Shown piece by piece: positions 43,194 to 55,194 of a stretch of DNA of 64,000 nt. Source of the DNA: Saccharina japonica (lineage: Eukaryota > Sar > Phaeophyceae > Laminariales > Laminariaceae); the NCBI GenBank assembly GCA_008828725.1, contig MEHQ01002869.1, positions 141,858 through 205,857 of the forward strand, in the 5' to 3' direction. The translations under genes and the position numbers were made by a program. How positions within the stretch are numbered: the stretch's first letter is position 1; the number at the start of each line of letters is the position of its first letter. The notes beneath the pieces were generated by a model. The model was given only the letters and a program-made list of their open reading frames with translations. It did no database searches and was not told where the DNA came from.

Positions 43194-43420
43194 CAGCCGT
43201 TGTACGATGTACGACACGCACCAGTACCGCCACGCTCTCGCGGAAAACAAGTACCCCCCGCCCTTAAGCCATACTAATTCCAAGTATTTTGTCCCCCAAA
43301 ACGTGCGTGCAGTTCTAAAAGGTTTTGTACTGAGTTGGAGTACAAAATACCGGCACCCCCCGGTACAAATACGCATATATACGGCCATAGGGCTAATACT
43401 TGGTACAAGATGAAACGCAC

Positions 43421-43502
43421 CTTCGAGAGGGGTCGGCCGATGATCCCCAAATCCTTCACCACGGTCGTCGTGGCGCCTCGGCCTTTGCTCCTACTGCTGC
43501 TG

Positions 43503-43543
<41 letters not shown>

Positions 43544-45073
43544 GCTGCTGCCGCTGCTGCTACTGCTGCTGCTGCCCTGTAGCTTCAAGCGCGTGCAGCT
43601 CTCCCGGGACAGGACGTGATCCACAAGGTCCCCCTGAGGGTCTATCTGCTCGAGCACTGCCCGTGCAAACTCTGCCCTCGCTGCGGTGAAGAGAACCACC
43701 TCGAACTGCTTGGAGACTTCCTCTAGGAACTCGCGAAGATGCGGGCGCTTCCGGACGTAGATGCGGCGCCCCCGTCCCCCACCCCCCCCGGCCGAGCTGG
43801 CGAGGGCCCCGGTAGTGTCTCTGTCCGCGACGCTGGCGCTGCCGCTCCCACTGCTGCTGCTGCTGCTGCTGTTGGTGGTGTTGTTGATGTTGCTGCTGTC
43901 GCTGCTGCTGTTGTCCCTAGCAGCGGTCGTGTCCCCTTGCGGCACCTCCGCCTGATTCTGAGTATACGGGGACGGCATAGGCGGCGTTGGCTCGCGCCGG
44001 CGCGGGGGGAGGACCACCATGAAGTCGAACCTGTCGTCCCCCGATAGGTGCTCTCGCGCGTGGATCAGGGTCTCGTCCAGGTCGAGCACGAGGGTCTTGT
44101 CCGTGGCCCTCGGCCGAGAGGACATGGCTGCTGGGGGCAGAAGGTGGTGCTCTCGCTGCTGCTGCGGTTGTTGCTCCTGCCGCTGATGTTGCTGCTGCTG
44201 CTGCTGCTGCTCCTGCTCCTGCTGCTGCTGCCGCTGCTGCCGCTGCTGCTGCCGCCGCCGCTGCTCCTGCTGCTCCTGCTGCTCCTGCTGCTGCGGCTGC
44301 CCCTGTCCCTGCTCCTGTTGCTCCTGCCGCTGCAGCTGCGGCTGCTGTTGCTGCTGGTGCTGCTTGCTGCTGCGCGCGCGAAGGCGAAGATACCAGGGCC
44401 TTCGGGAGGAGGAGGAGGAGGAGGAGGAGAGGGCCGGAGACGCGGCCGCCGTGGTCGCCATCGCGCTGCTTCGGTCCGCCGCGGAGGGAGCGGAACCCGT
44501 GGAAGACCTGCTCGCTACCGAGGTGCGAGGTTGGTTTTGCGCCCGAGGGGCGGAGCCGGAGGTTGAGATGAACGGATCGTACAACCTCGACCGGAGGAAG
44601 TCACCCAGCGAAAATTCGAGTCGGTTGGGATTTAGCTTGATGTTGTGGTGTTGCCGCTGTTGCCGCTGCTGCTGCGGCGACGGCGGGTTGGGGTGGTGGT
44701 GCTGGAGGTTCCGCTGGGGATAGCTCGAGTCGACGCTTTCGTCATCCTTGGCATCTTCCACCTTGCGATGGTGATGTCTGCTGCTGCTGCTGCTGCTGCT
44801 CTTGCTAAAGCTGCTGCTACTGCTGCTGCTGCTGCTGCTGCTCCTGCTACTACTGCTACTGCTGCTGCTGTTGCTGCTGGTTTTCGCGGGAGAACCGGGA
44901 GTCGGCCATGCTGCAGACGACGATGTCTTTGAATTTCCGTACAAGCTCTCGTGCAACTTCTCTCCGAGAGCAACGAGGTACGCCCACGCCATCGCAAGCG
45001 GGAATATCATCGCGGCGGCTGCGGTTGCCTGGCTTTCGTACATCGGGGACTGGGCTTGGCGGACAGAGGCCAT
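43421..45073 (-). CDS. SCP/Dullard-like protein phosphatase, N-terminal exon
   Basis: The start is ATG at 45073 (MASVRQAQSPMYESQ), though the frame is open further upstream; 551 codons follow to donor GTGCGT at 43420, phase 0. Residues about 16-37 are hydrophobic (AAAAMIFPLAMAWAYLVAL), a likely membrane anchor as in Dullard/CTDNEP1. A long Ser-rich and Gln-rich linker follows. The HAD signature KTLVLDLDETLIH (near 44065-44105) holds the catalytic D-x-D-x-T. It continues with RIYVRKRPHLREFLEEV, FEVVLFTAARAEFARAVLEQ and VVKDLGIIGRPLSK. Ser/Asn/Gly-rich insertions interrupt the catalytic region after VVLPPRRR and before VVKDL. By family it removes phosphate from Ser/Thr, in relatives from the RNA polymerase II tail or lipin; the substrate here is unknown. 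The catalytic core is completed by the exon at 26703. Confidence 0.85.
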
Positions 45074-45989
45074 GCTATATAGCTCACCGGTGAGTGCCCT
45101 GCTCCCAGCCGTGATGAAACAACTGCCCCTTCTTGCTTCTGGCGTCACCCCGCTTGACCAGCAGGTGGGCCAGCTATAGATGATAGCGGAAAGAGATTCC
45201 AAGCTTGGTTCCCACGGCAGCAGTGACAAAAACGTGCGTTCTGCAGCAGAGCCCTCTAGAATAGGCGCATCCTCGAGAAGATGGCCACCGTCTAGTTCTC
45301 CTTACTGCTTGGGCGCTGGGAGGGTCCGATCCGATCCGTGCAGGCATATGATGTGAGATATCTCGATATCTCCTCGTCATCAAACCCGAAACCAGAACAA
45401 AAAAGGGTGTTGCAAGATTGTTTAGGCATTTGACATGTGGGACTACGGGGACGAGGATATCTTGGGCCAAGATCTGCCAAAAAATCTCAAATCCAAAGAA
45501 AATCTAAAAACAGCCAACAGCAAAGAAAGCGACAGAGGACGGACGTAAAACAACAGGTAGAGAGGAGAGGCGATGAGGTAATGATAACAGAAGAGTCGCC
45601 GTACGAGTACGCGTAGCATCCACCTACATTACGAAAGAAACAATACATTATCAGCCGTTGACGTCAAAAGTCAAAACTACTGTAATATATACTCGTAAAA
45701 AACTGAGGACTTTTGTTTCCTTCAGCATCATCAGCGGATCTCACCCCGCTAGGATAACATATACCTCAGGACGAAAAGGAAGGAGAGTGGAAGATTACCT
45801 CAGGAGAGCAAAAAAGAAAACGAAAATGATTGTGTTGTTCGGTTGGTGGTTGTGTATGTATGGTGGTACAGAAAACACACAACAACTGAACTGAAGAATT
45901 CGCGGGAAAAGCCCTGTCTGTGCTGTGATTCGGGTAGACCCTGGACATAACCCAGCGGGCTGCACTACTACTATTATATTATATTAATA
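45074..45989. other. 5' flank of the phosphatase gene
   Basis: On the minus strand GCTATATAGC immediately precedes the chosen ATG; it could be a TATA-like element or a splice acceptor (TATATAG). The upstream frame to 45229 is open but not protein-like. No other gene is seen. Confidence 0.4.
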
Positions 45990-45998
45990 CTGCTTCTT

Positions 45999-46050
<52 letters not shown>

Positions 46051-46110
46051 AACTACTACTACTACTATCACTACTACTATTAATACTACTACTGCTACTG
46101 CTTCTACTGC
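45990..46110 (+). repeat. (CTA)n microsatellite
   Basis: ACTACTACTAC runs with few interruptions. A short second tract lies at 46220-46240. Confidence 0.9.
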
Positions 46111-46450
46111 TGTACTGCTGCTGTATACCATCTATCTGATGATGGTGCTTTGGTTTCTTCTGTGGTTTTCTCCTTCCCCGGAGTGCCTCTGATGAGTGAT
46201 CAATCCTGAACCTCATCATGCTACTACTACTACTACTACTGGTGCTGCACACATTGCAATACTTGATTGTTGATTGTCGGATGGCACGGATGATGCTGTA
46301 CTAATAATTCGACACTCAACTCTGTCCTCTCGTCATCCATTATGTATACATACGTACATATATACCCAACCACAACAATCTTTTGTACGGTACCATACTA
46401 CAGAGTGATGCGTCGCACTTTGTAGTACCATAATACCAGTATACCTGATA

Positions 46451-46627
46451 TACAGTACAGGACACCTAATAAGAAACAGGAAATATGGTCCAGGCTGGAT
46501 TTATTATCTGAGAGAGGGCGCTTTCTACACTACTTTCAAGATAACGACTCCCGAATTTCTTATTTTACTCTTAAATATCAGCCTGGCTTTCTTATTAGCC
46601 TGTTTCTTATTAGATGTCCTGTACTGT
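46451..46627. mobile_element. MITE with ~30-bp terminal inverted repeats and TA flanks
   Basis: The left end (TA)CAGTACAGGACACCTAAT, AAGAAACAGG and right end CCTGTTTCTTATTAGATGTC, CTGTACTG(TA) are inverse with one mismatch. Ends starting CAGT beside TA are usual for Tc1/mariner-type elements. The interior of about 117 bp has no coding capacity. The downstream 801-bp duplicate begins inside its left repeat. Confidence 0.8.
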
Positions 46628-48171
46628 AAACCACATCAATCACCATCCCTCATTCTGCGAATCCGAGCATCCGAACGCAATCAAACATGAAGGAATATCT
46701 CGCACGGTGGATGAGATTATTGGTGGTATTCGACGAATTGTGTCAGCTTTTTCATTCTGAATGAATAATGCCCTGCACATTGTCGGAAGGCAAATCATAT
46801 AATAATATCTCTCGCACGGTATATACGATGATTTTGCTTGATTGATGTGTGGCAACGAATAGTACAGCAGCAGCAGTAGAGTACCTTTCGACCGTGTAAA
46901 TAGTGCCCGCGTACAGAGCACCTTATTACCAGGTGTATTATTATACCAATATAAAGTTTGTGGAGAGAGAGGTGAGAGAACAGCAAACAACAGCAACAAC
47001 AACATGGAGAGGGGGATATCGCACAAGCCTCAACAAGCACAAAACAAATATTTTCCCGACAATCGAAAAAAAAATCAATGTCGTCCAACACAGACCACAA
47101 CACGACGTTCTTTTTCATTTTCGGCCCTAAGGGGGGGGGGGGGGTCAGCACGCTTAGTCTAGCATCAAATGATACGCTCAGTAGGGGATAGGGGGTGGTT
47201 CATATACATCCCCTCCCCCACGAACGCCTCGTGATTTGTTCGGAATCCGGTAGCAGCAGCGCATAATATCTTTCAGCCGTTGGACGGCCGAATTCTCCAC
47301 CTCAGAGTAAATCGATGCCCGGAAACTTGCTGATAGGCTAAGAAGGCGGGCAGTGCATCACATTTGTGTCAGAAACAGGAAATATGGTCCAGGCTGGATT
47401 TATTATCTGAGAGAGGGCGCTTTCTACACTACTTTCAAGATAACGACTCCCGAATTTCTTATTTTACTCTTAAATATCAGCCTGGCTTTCTTATTAGCCT
47501 GTTTCTTATTAGATGTCCTGTACTGTAAACCACATCAATCACCATCCCTCATTCTGCGAATCCGAGCATCCGAACGCAATCAAACATGAAGGAATATCTC
47601 GCACGGTGGATGAGATTATTGGTGGTATTCGACGAATTGTGTCAGCTTTTTCATTCTGAATGAATAATGCCCTGCACATTGTCGGAAGGCAAATCATATA
47701 ATAATATCTCTCGCACGGTATATACGATGATTTTGCTTGATTGATGTGTGGCAACGAATAGTACAGCAGCAGCAGTAGAGTACCTTTCGACCGTGTAAAT
47801 AGTGCCCGCGTACAGAGCACCTTATTACCAGGTGTATTATTATACCAATATAAAGTTTGTGGAGAGAGAGGTGAGAGAACAGCAAACAACAGCAACAACA
47901 ACATGGAGAGGGGGATATCGCACAAGCCTCAACAAGCACAAAACAAATATTTTCCCGACAATCGAAAAAAAAATCAATGTCGTCCAACACAGACCACAAC
48001 ACGACGTTCTTTTTCATTTTCGGCCCTAAGGGGGGGGGGGGGGTCAGCACGCTTAGTCTAGCATCAAATGATACGCTCAGTAGGGGATAGGGGGTGGTTC
48101 ATATACATCCCCTCCCCCACGAACGCCTCGTGATTTGTTCGGAATCCGGTAGCAGCAGCGCATAATATCTT
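46472..48171 (+). repeat. Exact 801-bp direct duplication, offset 899 bp
   Basis: Segment 46472-47272 recurs as 47371-48171 with no difference that I could find, including an internal G-run and all shared open frames. A unique 98-bp spacer (47273-47370) separates them. The first copy begins inside a MITE terminal repeat (AGAAACAGG). A diverged piece (GATTGGTGGTATTCGACAAA, TTTTTCATTCTGAATGAATA) is at 55197-55290. The open frames inside are repeated only because the DNA is. Confidence 0.9.
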
Positions 48172-50718
48172 CTTACTTAAATGATCCGTACGTTAGGCGT
48201 ACTTTTTCGCGCATGCGGAAAAGTCTGACTCAAAAGCCTGGGATAGCGGCAACTCGTTCGCGCGCGCGTGCTCGTGGTCCCGAGTCTTTTTAGACGCTCG
48301 GACCCCTGCGCTCGTCGTCGAACCGACGAGGTGCTGTCTTCCACCCCCCGATCTTTGTGATCCCGTCAACTGTTGTGCCTGCCAACGACTTACTCACCGA
48401 GTCTCCCACATAAAATGTTATAATCTAAGGGAAAAGGCATATGAAAGTGTATCGCTCGGATACCCTCAAACTCGTTAAATATGTGGCCGTGTGAGCCAAG
48501 CAGCAATATCACGCGGCGTCGCGGCCGGTCATGGCGCAGCAGTGCGGGCGGGGTCCAGTGCTTCCTCATGGGGCTGAATCTGGGGGATTTTCGCTCCCCA
48601 TCTCAGTTTAATAACTAATCAATTGATTTAATATTATTATTAGCGGTTACCAAGCTCCGACTGCGCGTCGTCCCCTTCCTTACTTCTACCGCCCGGCAAT
48701 ATCAGATCTCAGCGTGGCCAACAGTGTCTGGCCCTTTTGCACACACGTGTAACGCAGTGAACATACCCACCAGCTGCGTGCTTTGCTGCTGTGGCTGTTA
48801 GCCGCTGCTGCTGCGGCTAGAGCAAGACCATCTGATAGAGAAGTAAGCAACGACCTATAACATTTAAACTACAGATACTTATGATATCTACTCGTATATA
48901 AAAACGAGTACTATGTACCACACCGGGCACTTACATACTACTATGGGCAACGCAGAGCTAGCGCCAAGGGCGGATCCGTGGTCGTACCGCTAGTATATAT
49001 TAGAACCCGGTATACCACACCGTCATCGCACATATATAGGCATAGAGAAAAAGGCAACGTCGAGCGTGCTGTGAACTCGAAGCGGGATCAGGTATGCCTA
49101 TGCCAGATGTCATTATGCACGCACGCTTAGTCGCGTGTCTTATACCTCCGTTCAGGCACGAGCGGTGCACCCCAGAGCGCAACAGTATACTTGCATTCGC
49201 CCTCATATACATAACTGAGCATAGCTCGCGAGCTAACCCGCGGGCAGTGCGATCATCTACCTCCCTGGAAGGACGTGCGGCGGATCAATCTCAGCATGCT
49301 GCGCGCGCGTTATGTAGCCCTCACGTGGCGCTTCGTAGAGGTCCCTTCGCTCAGCAATTCGGGCTGCGTTATGTGGACGATCTGTAATCAATCGTCGAAT
49401 CAATGTACATCTATATGCACGATGCAAATATATTTTGTGTTCGATACCTCTTCCTAACCATAAAGGGTTAACGGAGGCATACATAAGAGCTCTCTGCTCT
49501 GTTGCTTGCTGGTGCAGGCTTCTGTTGCATATGCTTCTGATGTTGGTGCTTGAATAATACCTCTGTGAGTGCTACTGATACCCGTGCAATTACTGCTGAT
49601 GCTGAAGTAACTACGGCTGCGGCTGCGGTATGAATAGGTGCATAATACGGTTTTAATATAAATAGTACTTACGTATCTGGCAAATACTATAAAATAATAA
49701 TAATAATAGTACTTACGTATCTCTGCCACCCACACAACGGAAATGTCCATCGAACTCTTGACCCAACATAATAGAAACTGATAGTGCTGTTTTTCCGCTA
49801 TTGCTGCTGCTCTGCTGCTGCTGGTGATATCGCTGCCCATGCTTCTACTGCTACTGCTTGTAGATGAATATCAGACCTGATAATGTGCGTGGAACGGCAG
49901 TACAACAGTTACGGTAACACCTGGTATCCCCATATCCAGGTTTATTACATGAACGTTCGTAGAATATGTATAGATAAACGAAGCCGTATGCTTGCGTCAA
50001 TGACTCGAACAAAACGGCCGATTTAGCTGTTGTCTGCTTCTGTCTTTCACAAGCAAGACTCCGTACTACCCGCAACTACGCCTACTGTCCCGCTGCTATG
50101 ATTCTGCGGTCGCTGCTACAATGAAGTATAACGGTATATGCTTGATCTACGTGGCTTTGTTTCGCCTGCTCAAATATGCGTCCTCGCCCTTCGCTAGATA
50201 CTGTTCACTCGCAGCTTTGTTCGGGAGGAGCATTTTGAACGTCACAAACAAGCGGGCCAACCCATTCACAAAATCACCATCGCATACGCTACACAAATAG
50301 CAGGGTAGGGGTCCTGCTACACAGCCCAGCAGTATCCGGCTACGGCGCAACCGGTCATGGCGCAGCGACGCGGGCGGGGTTCAGCGCTTGCCGCTACATT
50401 GTTCTCGTTAGCCCTTAGCCCTGCAGTTACGGCGCTAACCGTACGGCCGGGATTTTGCGCTTCCCATCTCCTTATATATACATATACTTATCATAATCTC
50501 CGACTGCCCGTCGTCACACGTACGCGCGGCTGATATGCAGCCGTTAGCACTACGGCCCGCGGTACGTGCGTGCGCTGTGCGTACGCTGTCCTCGTTGTGT
50601 AATGTCCGCAAGAGTGTGCTTGTCCGTAAATCACAATGATAAAATCTAAAGAGACCTATGACAGTGTATCGCTTGGCTCCAATCAAGAGCATAAAATGTC
50701 CATAATCCAGGACAGCGG
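48172..50718. other. No gene; two diverged copies of a ~350-bp repeat
   Basis: Blocks CCGGTCATGGCGCAGC, CTCCGACTGC-CGTCGTC and ATGAAAGTGTATCGCTCGG (about 48380-48700) recur in similar form at about 50330-50700. The rest is unclassified, with CTGCTG-type trinucleotides at 49490-49860. Confidence 0.5.
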
Positions 50719-50946
50719 AAAAAGCACCACAAGAAAGACCAAACCACGGCGAATCGAATGACGGCGTTTTCACTTATTTTTACGAAGTAGGAACCGCGGT
50801 ATGGCCACGGGAATTTTACCACGGGAATTCAAAAGCAAATTCCCGTGGTAAAATTCCCGTGGCCATACCGCGGCTCCTACATCGTAACAAAAAAAAAAAC
50901 GTCGTCATTCGATTCGCCGTGATTTGGTCTTTCTTGTGGTGTTTTT
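50719..50946. mobile_element. Long foldback: two ~105-bp arms, 7-nt loop
   Basis: The left arm AAAAAGCACCACAAGAAAGA ... TATGGCCACGGGAATTTTAC and right arm GTAAAATTCCCGTGGCCATA ... TCTTTCTTGTGGTGTTTTT pair almost throughout. CAAAAGC forms the loop near 50831. An inner pair TACCACGGGAATT is also present. A transcript would fold into a nearly continuous hairpin. Confidence 0.85.
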
Positions 50947-52669
50947 AACATTGGTTATTCGACATTGGTTAGGATGATATGGCTGATTTACTCGATTCCC
51001 GAGATCTTCGGGAATTTTCCCGAGGAAGGCCCTGAAATATGCTTAGTAAAAATATAGTAGCAGATAGGTTTTTGTGTATCATATGGGTCCTGATTACTAT
51101 GGTCGCGCGTCATAGTGTGTTCGTTCAATCCACCACTACCCGGTTCGCTCACCTCCTCTCGCGAGGGCCGCCGAACTTCAGTGTTGATAGCGCACTTTTC
51201 GGGTGTATTTTCGTTGTTCTTTGTATTGTTTTGTTTTGTGATTCTTCTTGAACCTATACGAGTGCCACCGTTGATCCGTGGCACTATTGTCCTTTGGCGA
51301 GATTTCTGGTTTTTCTTCAACTTACCACCACCATTTCCGCCTGCCTACTCTTCGTGAAGGTTGCTAAATCAAATCGTGGTGCTACCGTATTTCCAGAAGG
51401 AGTTGCATTTTTAGTCCCTGGATTTCCTTTTGTCCTGCGTGTCTATTGGACGCGTATGAATTATTTCCTGTTTTTTTGTTGCAAGCGCACAAGACTTGTT
51501 TTACGATTCCGGATGAAGACAAATGTCGACCAAGGATTTTCCACCAATCAATAATTCCGACCTAGAAAATTTACCAATCAGAAAACTGCGGGCATGAAAA
51601 CCCTTTCTCGTGTGCAAGGCGTCTCTTACTGGCCCTTACATCCTCGGTATACCCGTCTTTTTCACGAGTAGGCCCTTTCCTACGCCCTACGTACGCATAT
51701 AGCTTCAGTTCCTGCAGCATACTTTAGGACACGTGTTTTAGGTAAATATTTTGCGGTATACGAGGCATTCATTCTTGACCTCTTTTCTCGGTCTCCATGT
51801 TTTCAGACGGATGATTTCGCTGTTTTTCAGCTTTGTGGTCGTCCGGGGACATCCGGGCCACATCCCCGGGTTTCCTAGGTGGATATGGTCTTAGGGTATA
51901 ACGGATATGGCTACTTGCTGCTGTAGATCATCACCCACAGCTGTCCGTTGCTGTCTTTCTCTTTGTTCCAGCAGAGGGCTTACCATAGCTAGCACTAGTA
52001 GTGTGTTTGCCACCTAGCCTCTCCGGGGCCCACGTTATAGACCATTGACCCAACGTTGTTGCCAGCCTCTAGGTCCCTTCGACACAGACCCCCCCTTTCC
52101 AAGCTTCGCAGCTTTGCAGCGTCCTTCTCGCTTTTCGTATCGCCTGCACCCTTCCGATTTTTCTTCGCGCCCTTTGCGCCTGCTTTCGGCCGACCTCCGT
52201 CGTCTCTCAGTGGACTCGGTGATTGGTCCTACGCTATATAGCCTTTTCAGGTCAATTTTAATGACCTTTCTTCGATGATTCGAAGCGTGCCTTATTTTCT
52301 CGTTTGCCCCTCTTCCCGTTTCTGTCTTCCTTGAGTTCCGTTTTCTGTTTCTTTGTGCTCTGGCTCGTTTGCTTTGACCTCCCTCTTTCTCCCGTAGCCC
52401 TGTTTGCTGCGTGCATCTTATAGGTGTACCCCCGACCCTGACCTTCGTATTTCAGCTCCATAGTGGGCGTTATTTCCTGCCCGAAGCTTCTTAGCCTCAT
52501 TACTAGGTGTGGGGTGAATCTATGGTATCTCCGTCATTTCGAATGGCCGCATCTTCGACCCCCCTTTTTCGATTCTTGGATGTTTTTGTATTTGATCGTC
52601 GTGTTGATCTGCTGCATCTACGACTGTTCAGGGTGGGCTAATGTGATGAGAGTCCATACGTATAGATAG
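50947..52669. other. No gene recognised
   Basis: Balanced composition without long frames, splice-bordered islands or repeats shared with the rest of the window. It could include the unrecognised upstream flank of the retrotransposon. Confidence 0.45.
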
Positions 52670-54952
52670 GAGCTAAACCTCGACGCACGGCAATACGGAG
52701 TGGGGGTGTCAGGGGGGGCGGAGCACGTAGCCTTACGTGCCCGAATACACCATGAGGTAGGTAACTGGATAATCCAGACGGACGCGTCTAACGCGTTTAA
52801 CTCGGTCCTGCGGAAACCCATGCTCGAGCAAGTAGCCGCCTGCACGCCAGCACTCACGGGGTTCGTAGCCAAGTGCTATGGCGAAAGGCCCGCCTCCGTC
52901 TTCTTCCAGATGGACTCGGGAGAAAGGGCGAAACTCGAATGCTCCCGTGGGGTGCAGCAAGGAGACGCTATGGGACCGGCCCTGTTCTGCCTGCCGCTAC
53001 GACCGGTGCTTACGAGGGTTCGGGAGGAATACGAATCGCAGGGGGTCGAAGCCTACGCATACCTTGACGACATCACTATCGCGGCCGGCGAGATATCACC
53101 CAGGACGGTGGGAGTGGTGTCTTTCCTCGAGAGGGAGCTGATAGCGAGGGGGATACACCTCAACCCGGGCAAGACGGTTGCCTTGGCCCCGAAGGGGCAC
53201 GTGCCCACGCCGGAAGAGATATTGCTTTTGGCAGGAGTGGGGGTCCGCATAGCAGACGAGGGAGGGATAAAGGTGGTGGGGGTACCCGTTGGAACTGACG
53301 AGTATGCGATAGAGAGCGCTATAGGGATCGTGCGCGAGGGGGGGGCGGAATAACTCGCGCGGATGCTGCCGCGTATGCCGGACAAGCAAGCGGCCAACCT
53401 TATAGCCACCGGCTCTATGGTGCAAAGAACGGCGTACGTTGAGCGGGTGATGGACCCAAGGCTGTCTCTGCCAGCTTGTCGACGGGCAGACAATGGCGCA
53501 ATGTGGATGCTTGAAAACCTTCTCGAGCTTCCTGGAACGGCGGAGGAATCGTCCTTTTTCGAGGAGGGGTGCATGGCGGAACGGCTCACATTGCTACCTC
53601 ACCAACTTGCGCAGGCCAGCTTGTCAACGGCAGCAGGGGGATTCGGAATGTCGTCGGCAGAATCGAGAAGGATGTCCGCATCGGTAGGGAGCCTGGTGGC
53701 AACGCTACCCGCAGTCCTGGCGGACCTCTCGGGCAGTCTGGGGGAGAAGGTGCGGAGGAATCTTCCAGGGTCAGAACTGGTGGGCAGTATATGGGAGGGA
53801 GTACGAAGCCTCCGAGACGAGGGCGGAGTCACCGAAGAGGAGATGGGTGAAGTAGTGCCGCGGGGCTGGAGGGATAGGGCATTCCGCCCTGAGGAGGTCA
53901 GCGCATCCGGGAATTCGGATAGAGAGGTGTTAGCAGCACACGACGCTGAGACCACCAACTCGCACAGAGCGCAGACTAAACTCGGAAAACAGGTCAACCG
54001 GGTGCGGTACGACAGGTACGTCACATCTCTGGACGGACTCCCCACCCACGCACACCCGCCGGAGGAGGATGGCCCTTTCGGGGAGAGGGAGACCCGCGAA
54101 TGCGCAAAAGCTAGGCAGCGGAGCCAGTCAGGACCAGGAGCTGCCGCGTGGTTGCGAGCGAGGCCGGTGGACGCTCAACGTGTCATACCAGCCCAGGAGT
54201 TCCTGTACGCAGGTCGGCGACATCTGGGGATCGAAGAGCACTTGGCAGCGACGTGCCCGGCATGTGGTACAGTGGAGGCCAACACGCGACATGCACGTTT
54301 GTGCCACCGCGCGGGCGCGCAGGTGAATCAACACCAGCCGTTGGTCCACGCAATCTCCCGCTTTCTGAAGCGGACGTCCGTCCGCCACCAAGTGGAAAGC
54401 GGTGCGCCTTTTAACGCAGACAGGAACCTACGCATGGACATCGTAATCGAGAGGGGAGGCCTCCGAGACGCATCGGCAGCGGATTTCCGTTGCAAATCCT
54501 TACTACTCGACGTCACGTACGCGGACCCCCAAGCGGGGGTTCACCTGCGTGCTGGAAGTGCTGACCAAGATGGATCAGCTGCTTCAACTTCTGAGGCGCG
54601 AAAGCGCAATCACTACGCTCGCGTTGGACATGTGTCCTTCGACGAGCGCAGCCATAAACTTGCCACCCTTGCGGTGGAAAGCTTTGGGCGCCTCGGAAAA
54701 GAAGGCAGCGAATTCATCGACCAGCTAGCGACAAGCGTGGTCGGAGGAAGGGACGGGGGGGCCATGGCCAAGAAAGGAATCTGCAAGGAACGCCTCCTTC
54801 AGATAATCTCAGTGACCTCACAGGTGGCGATCTCACGCCGAGTTCACCGGTATAAGCTCGCCTTACGGGATCGTCAAGCGAGGAGAGGAAGGAGGGAAGA
54901 TGAGGGGGGGCTGATGCCGATGACGTGGGGTTGGCACATAGATGCTGAGTAG
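52670..54952 (+). pseudogene. Non-LTR retrotransposon reverse transcriptase with C-terminal zinc knuckle and endonuclease
   Basis: One frame covers the reverse-transcriptase palm: QTDASNAFNSVLRKPMLEQ (motif A, near 52775), CSRGVQQGDAMGPALF (motif B), AYLDDITIA (motif C, YLDD at 53060). It continues through a thumb/linker region to CPACGTVEANTRHARLC (CCHC, 54253). A restriction-like nuclease follows: RMDIVIE, SLLLDVTYADP, then ARKRNHYA and ESFGRLGKEG. The fingers and start are missing: a stop lies at 52667 and homologous sequence begins ELNLDARQYGVGVSGG. A TAA at 53351-53353 splits the frame, with LARMLPRMP continuing in the same frame, so one base change would explain it. The element is 5'-truncated and inactive. 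The RT plus C-terminal RLE order is that of R2-like elements; the clade is inferred. Confidence 0.85.
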
Positions 54953-55194
54953 GGGATTAACATACGCAATTGAACGGAAGAAGGATAGTAAATGCTTGAC
55001 TTTTCCTGCAGTGGGGGGGGAAATGAGTGGGAGGATTTATTGCTTTGGGATTTTGTCGGCCGGTCGTCACGAAACATGTTCAGGTATGAGGTGTGTCGAT
55101 CATTGGATGAAGAAGGGAAACATAGATATGTAGCAGGTACAACATTTGGGTGAACGGTGGTAGTGCGTATTCTAATGAGTACACGGAGGGGAGG

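Larger units (their letters stand above)
26704..43420 (-). other. 16.7 kb intron of the phosphatase gene (inferred)
   Basis: It begins GTGCGT at 43420 and ends CCCAG at 26704 on the minus strand. It holds only repeats and one small DNA transposon. No stretch between the two exons has the GC content or protein-like frames of the flanking exons. The inference rests on phase and domain continuity; a chimeric assembly or two separate paralogous fragments are the alternatives. Confidence 0.65.

Noticed and set aside
43335-45179. Plus-strand Leu/Ala-rich frames opposite the phosphatase
   Set aside because: Shadows of CAG/AGC repeats; the minus frame carries DLDETLIH and the rest of the domain.
46640-48050. 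Pairs of identical 128- and 118-codon frames
   Set aside because: They are identical only because the DNA is duplicated; no domain, splice or start signals support them.
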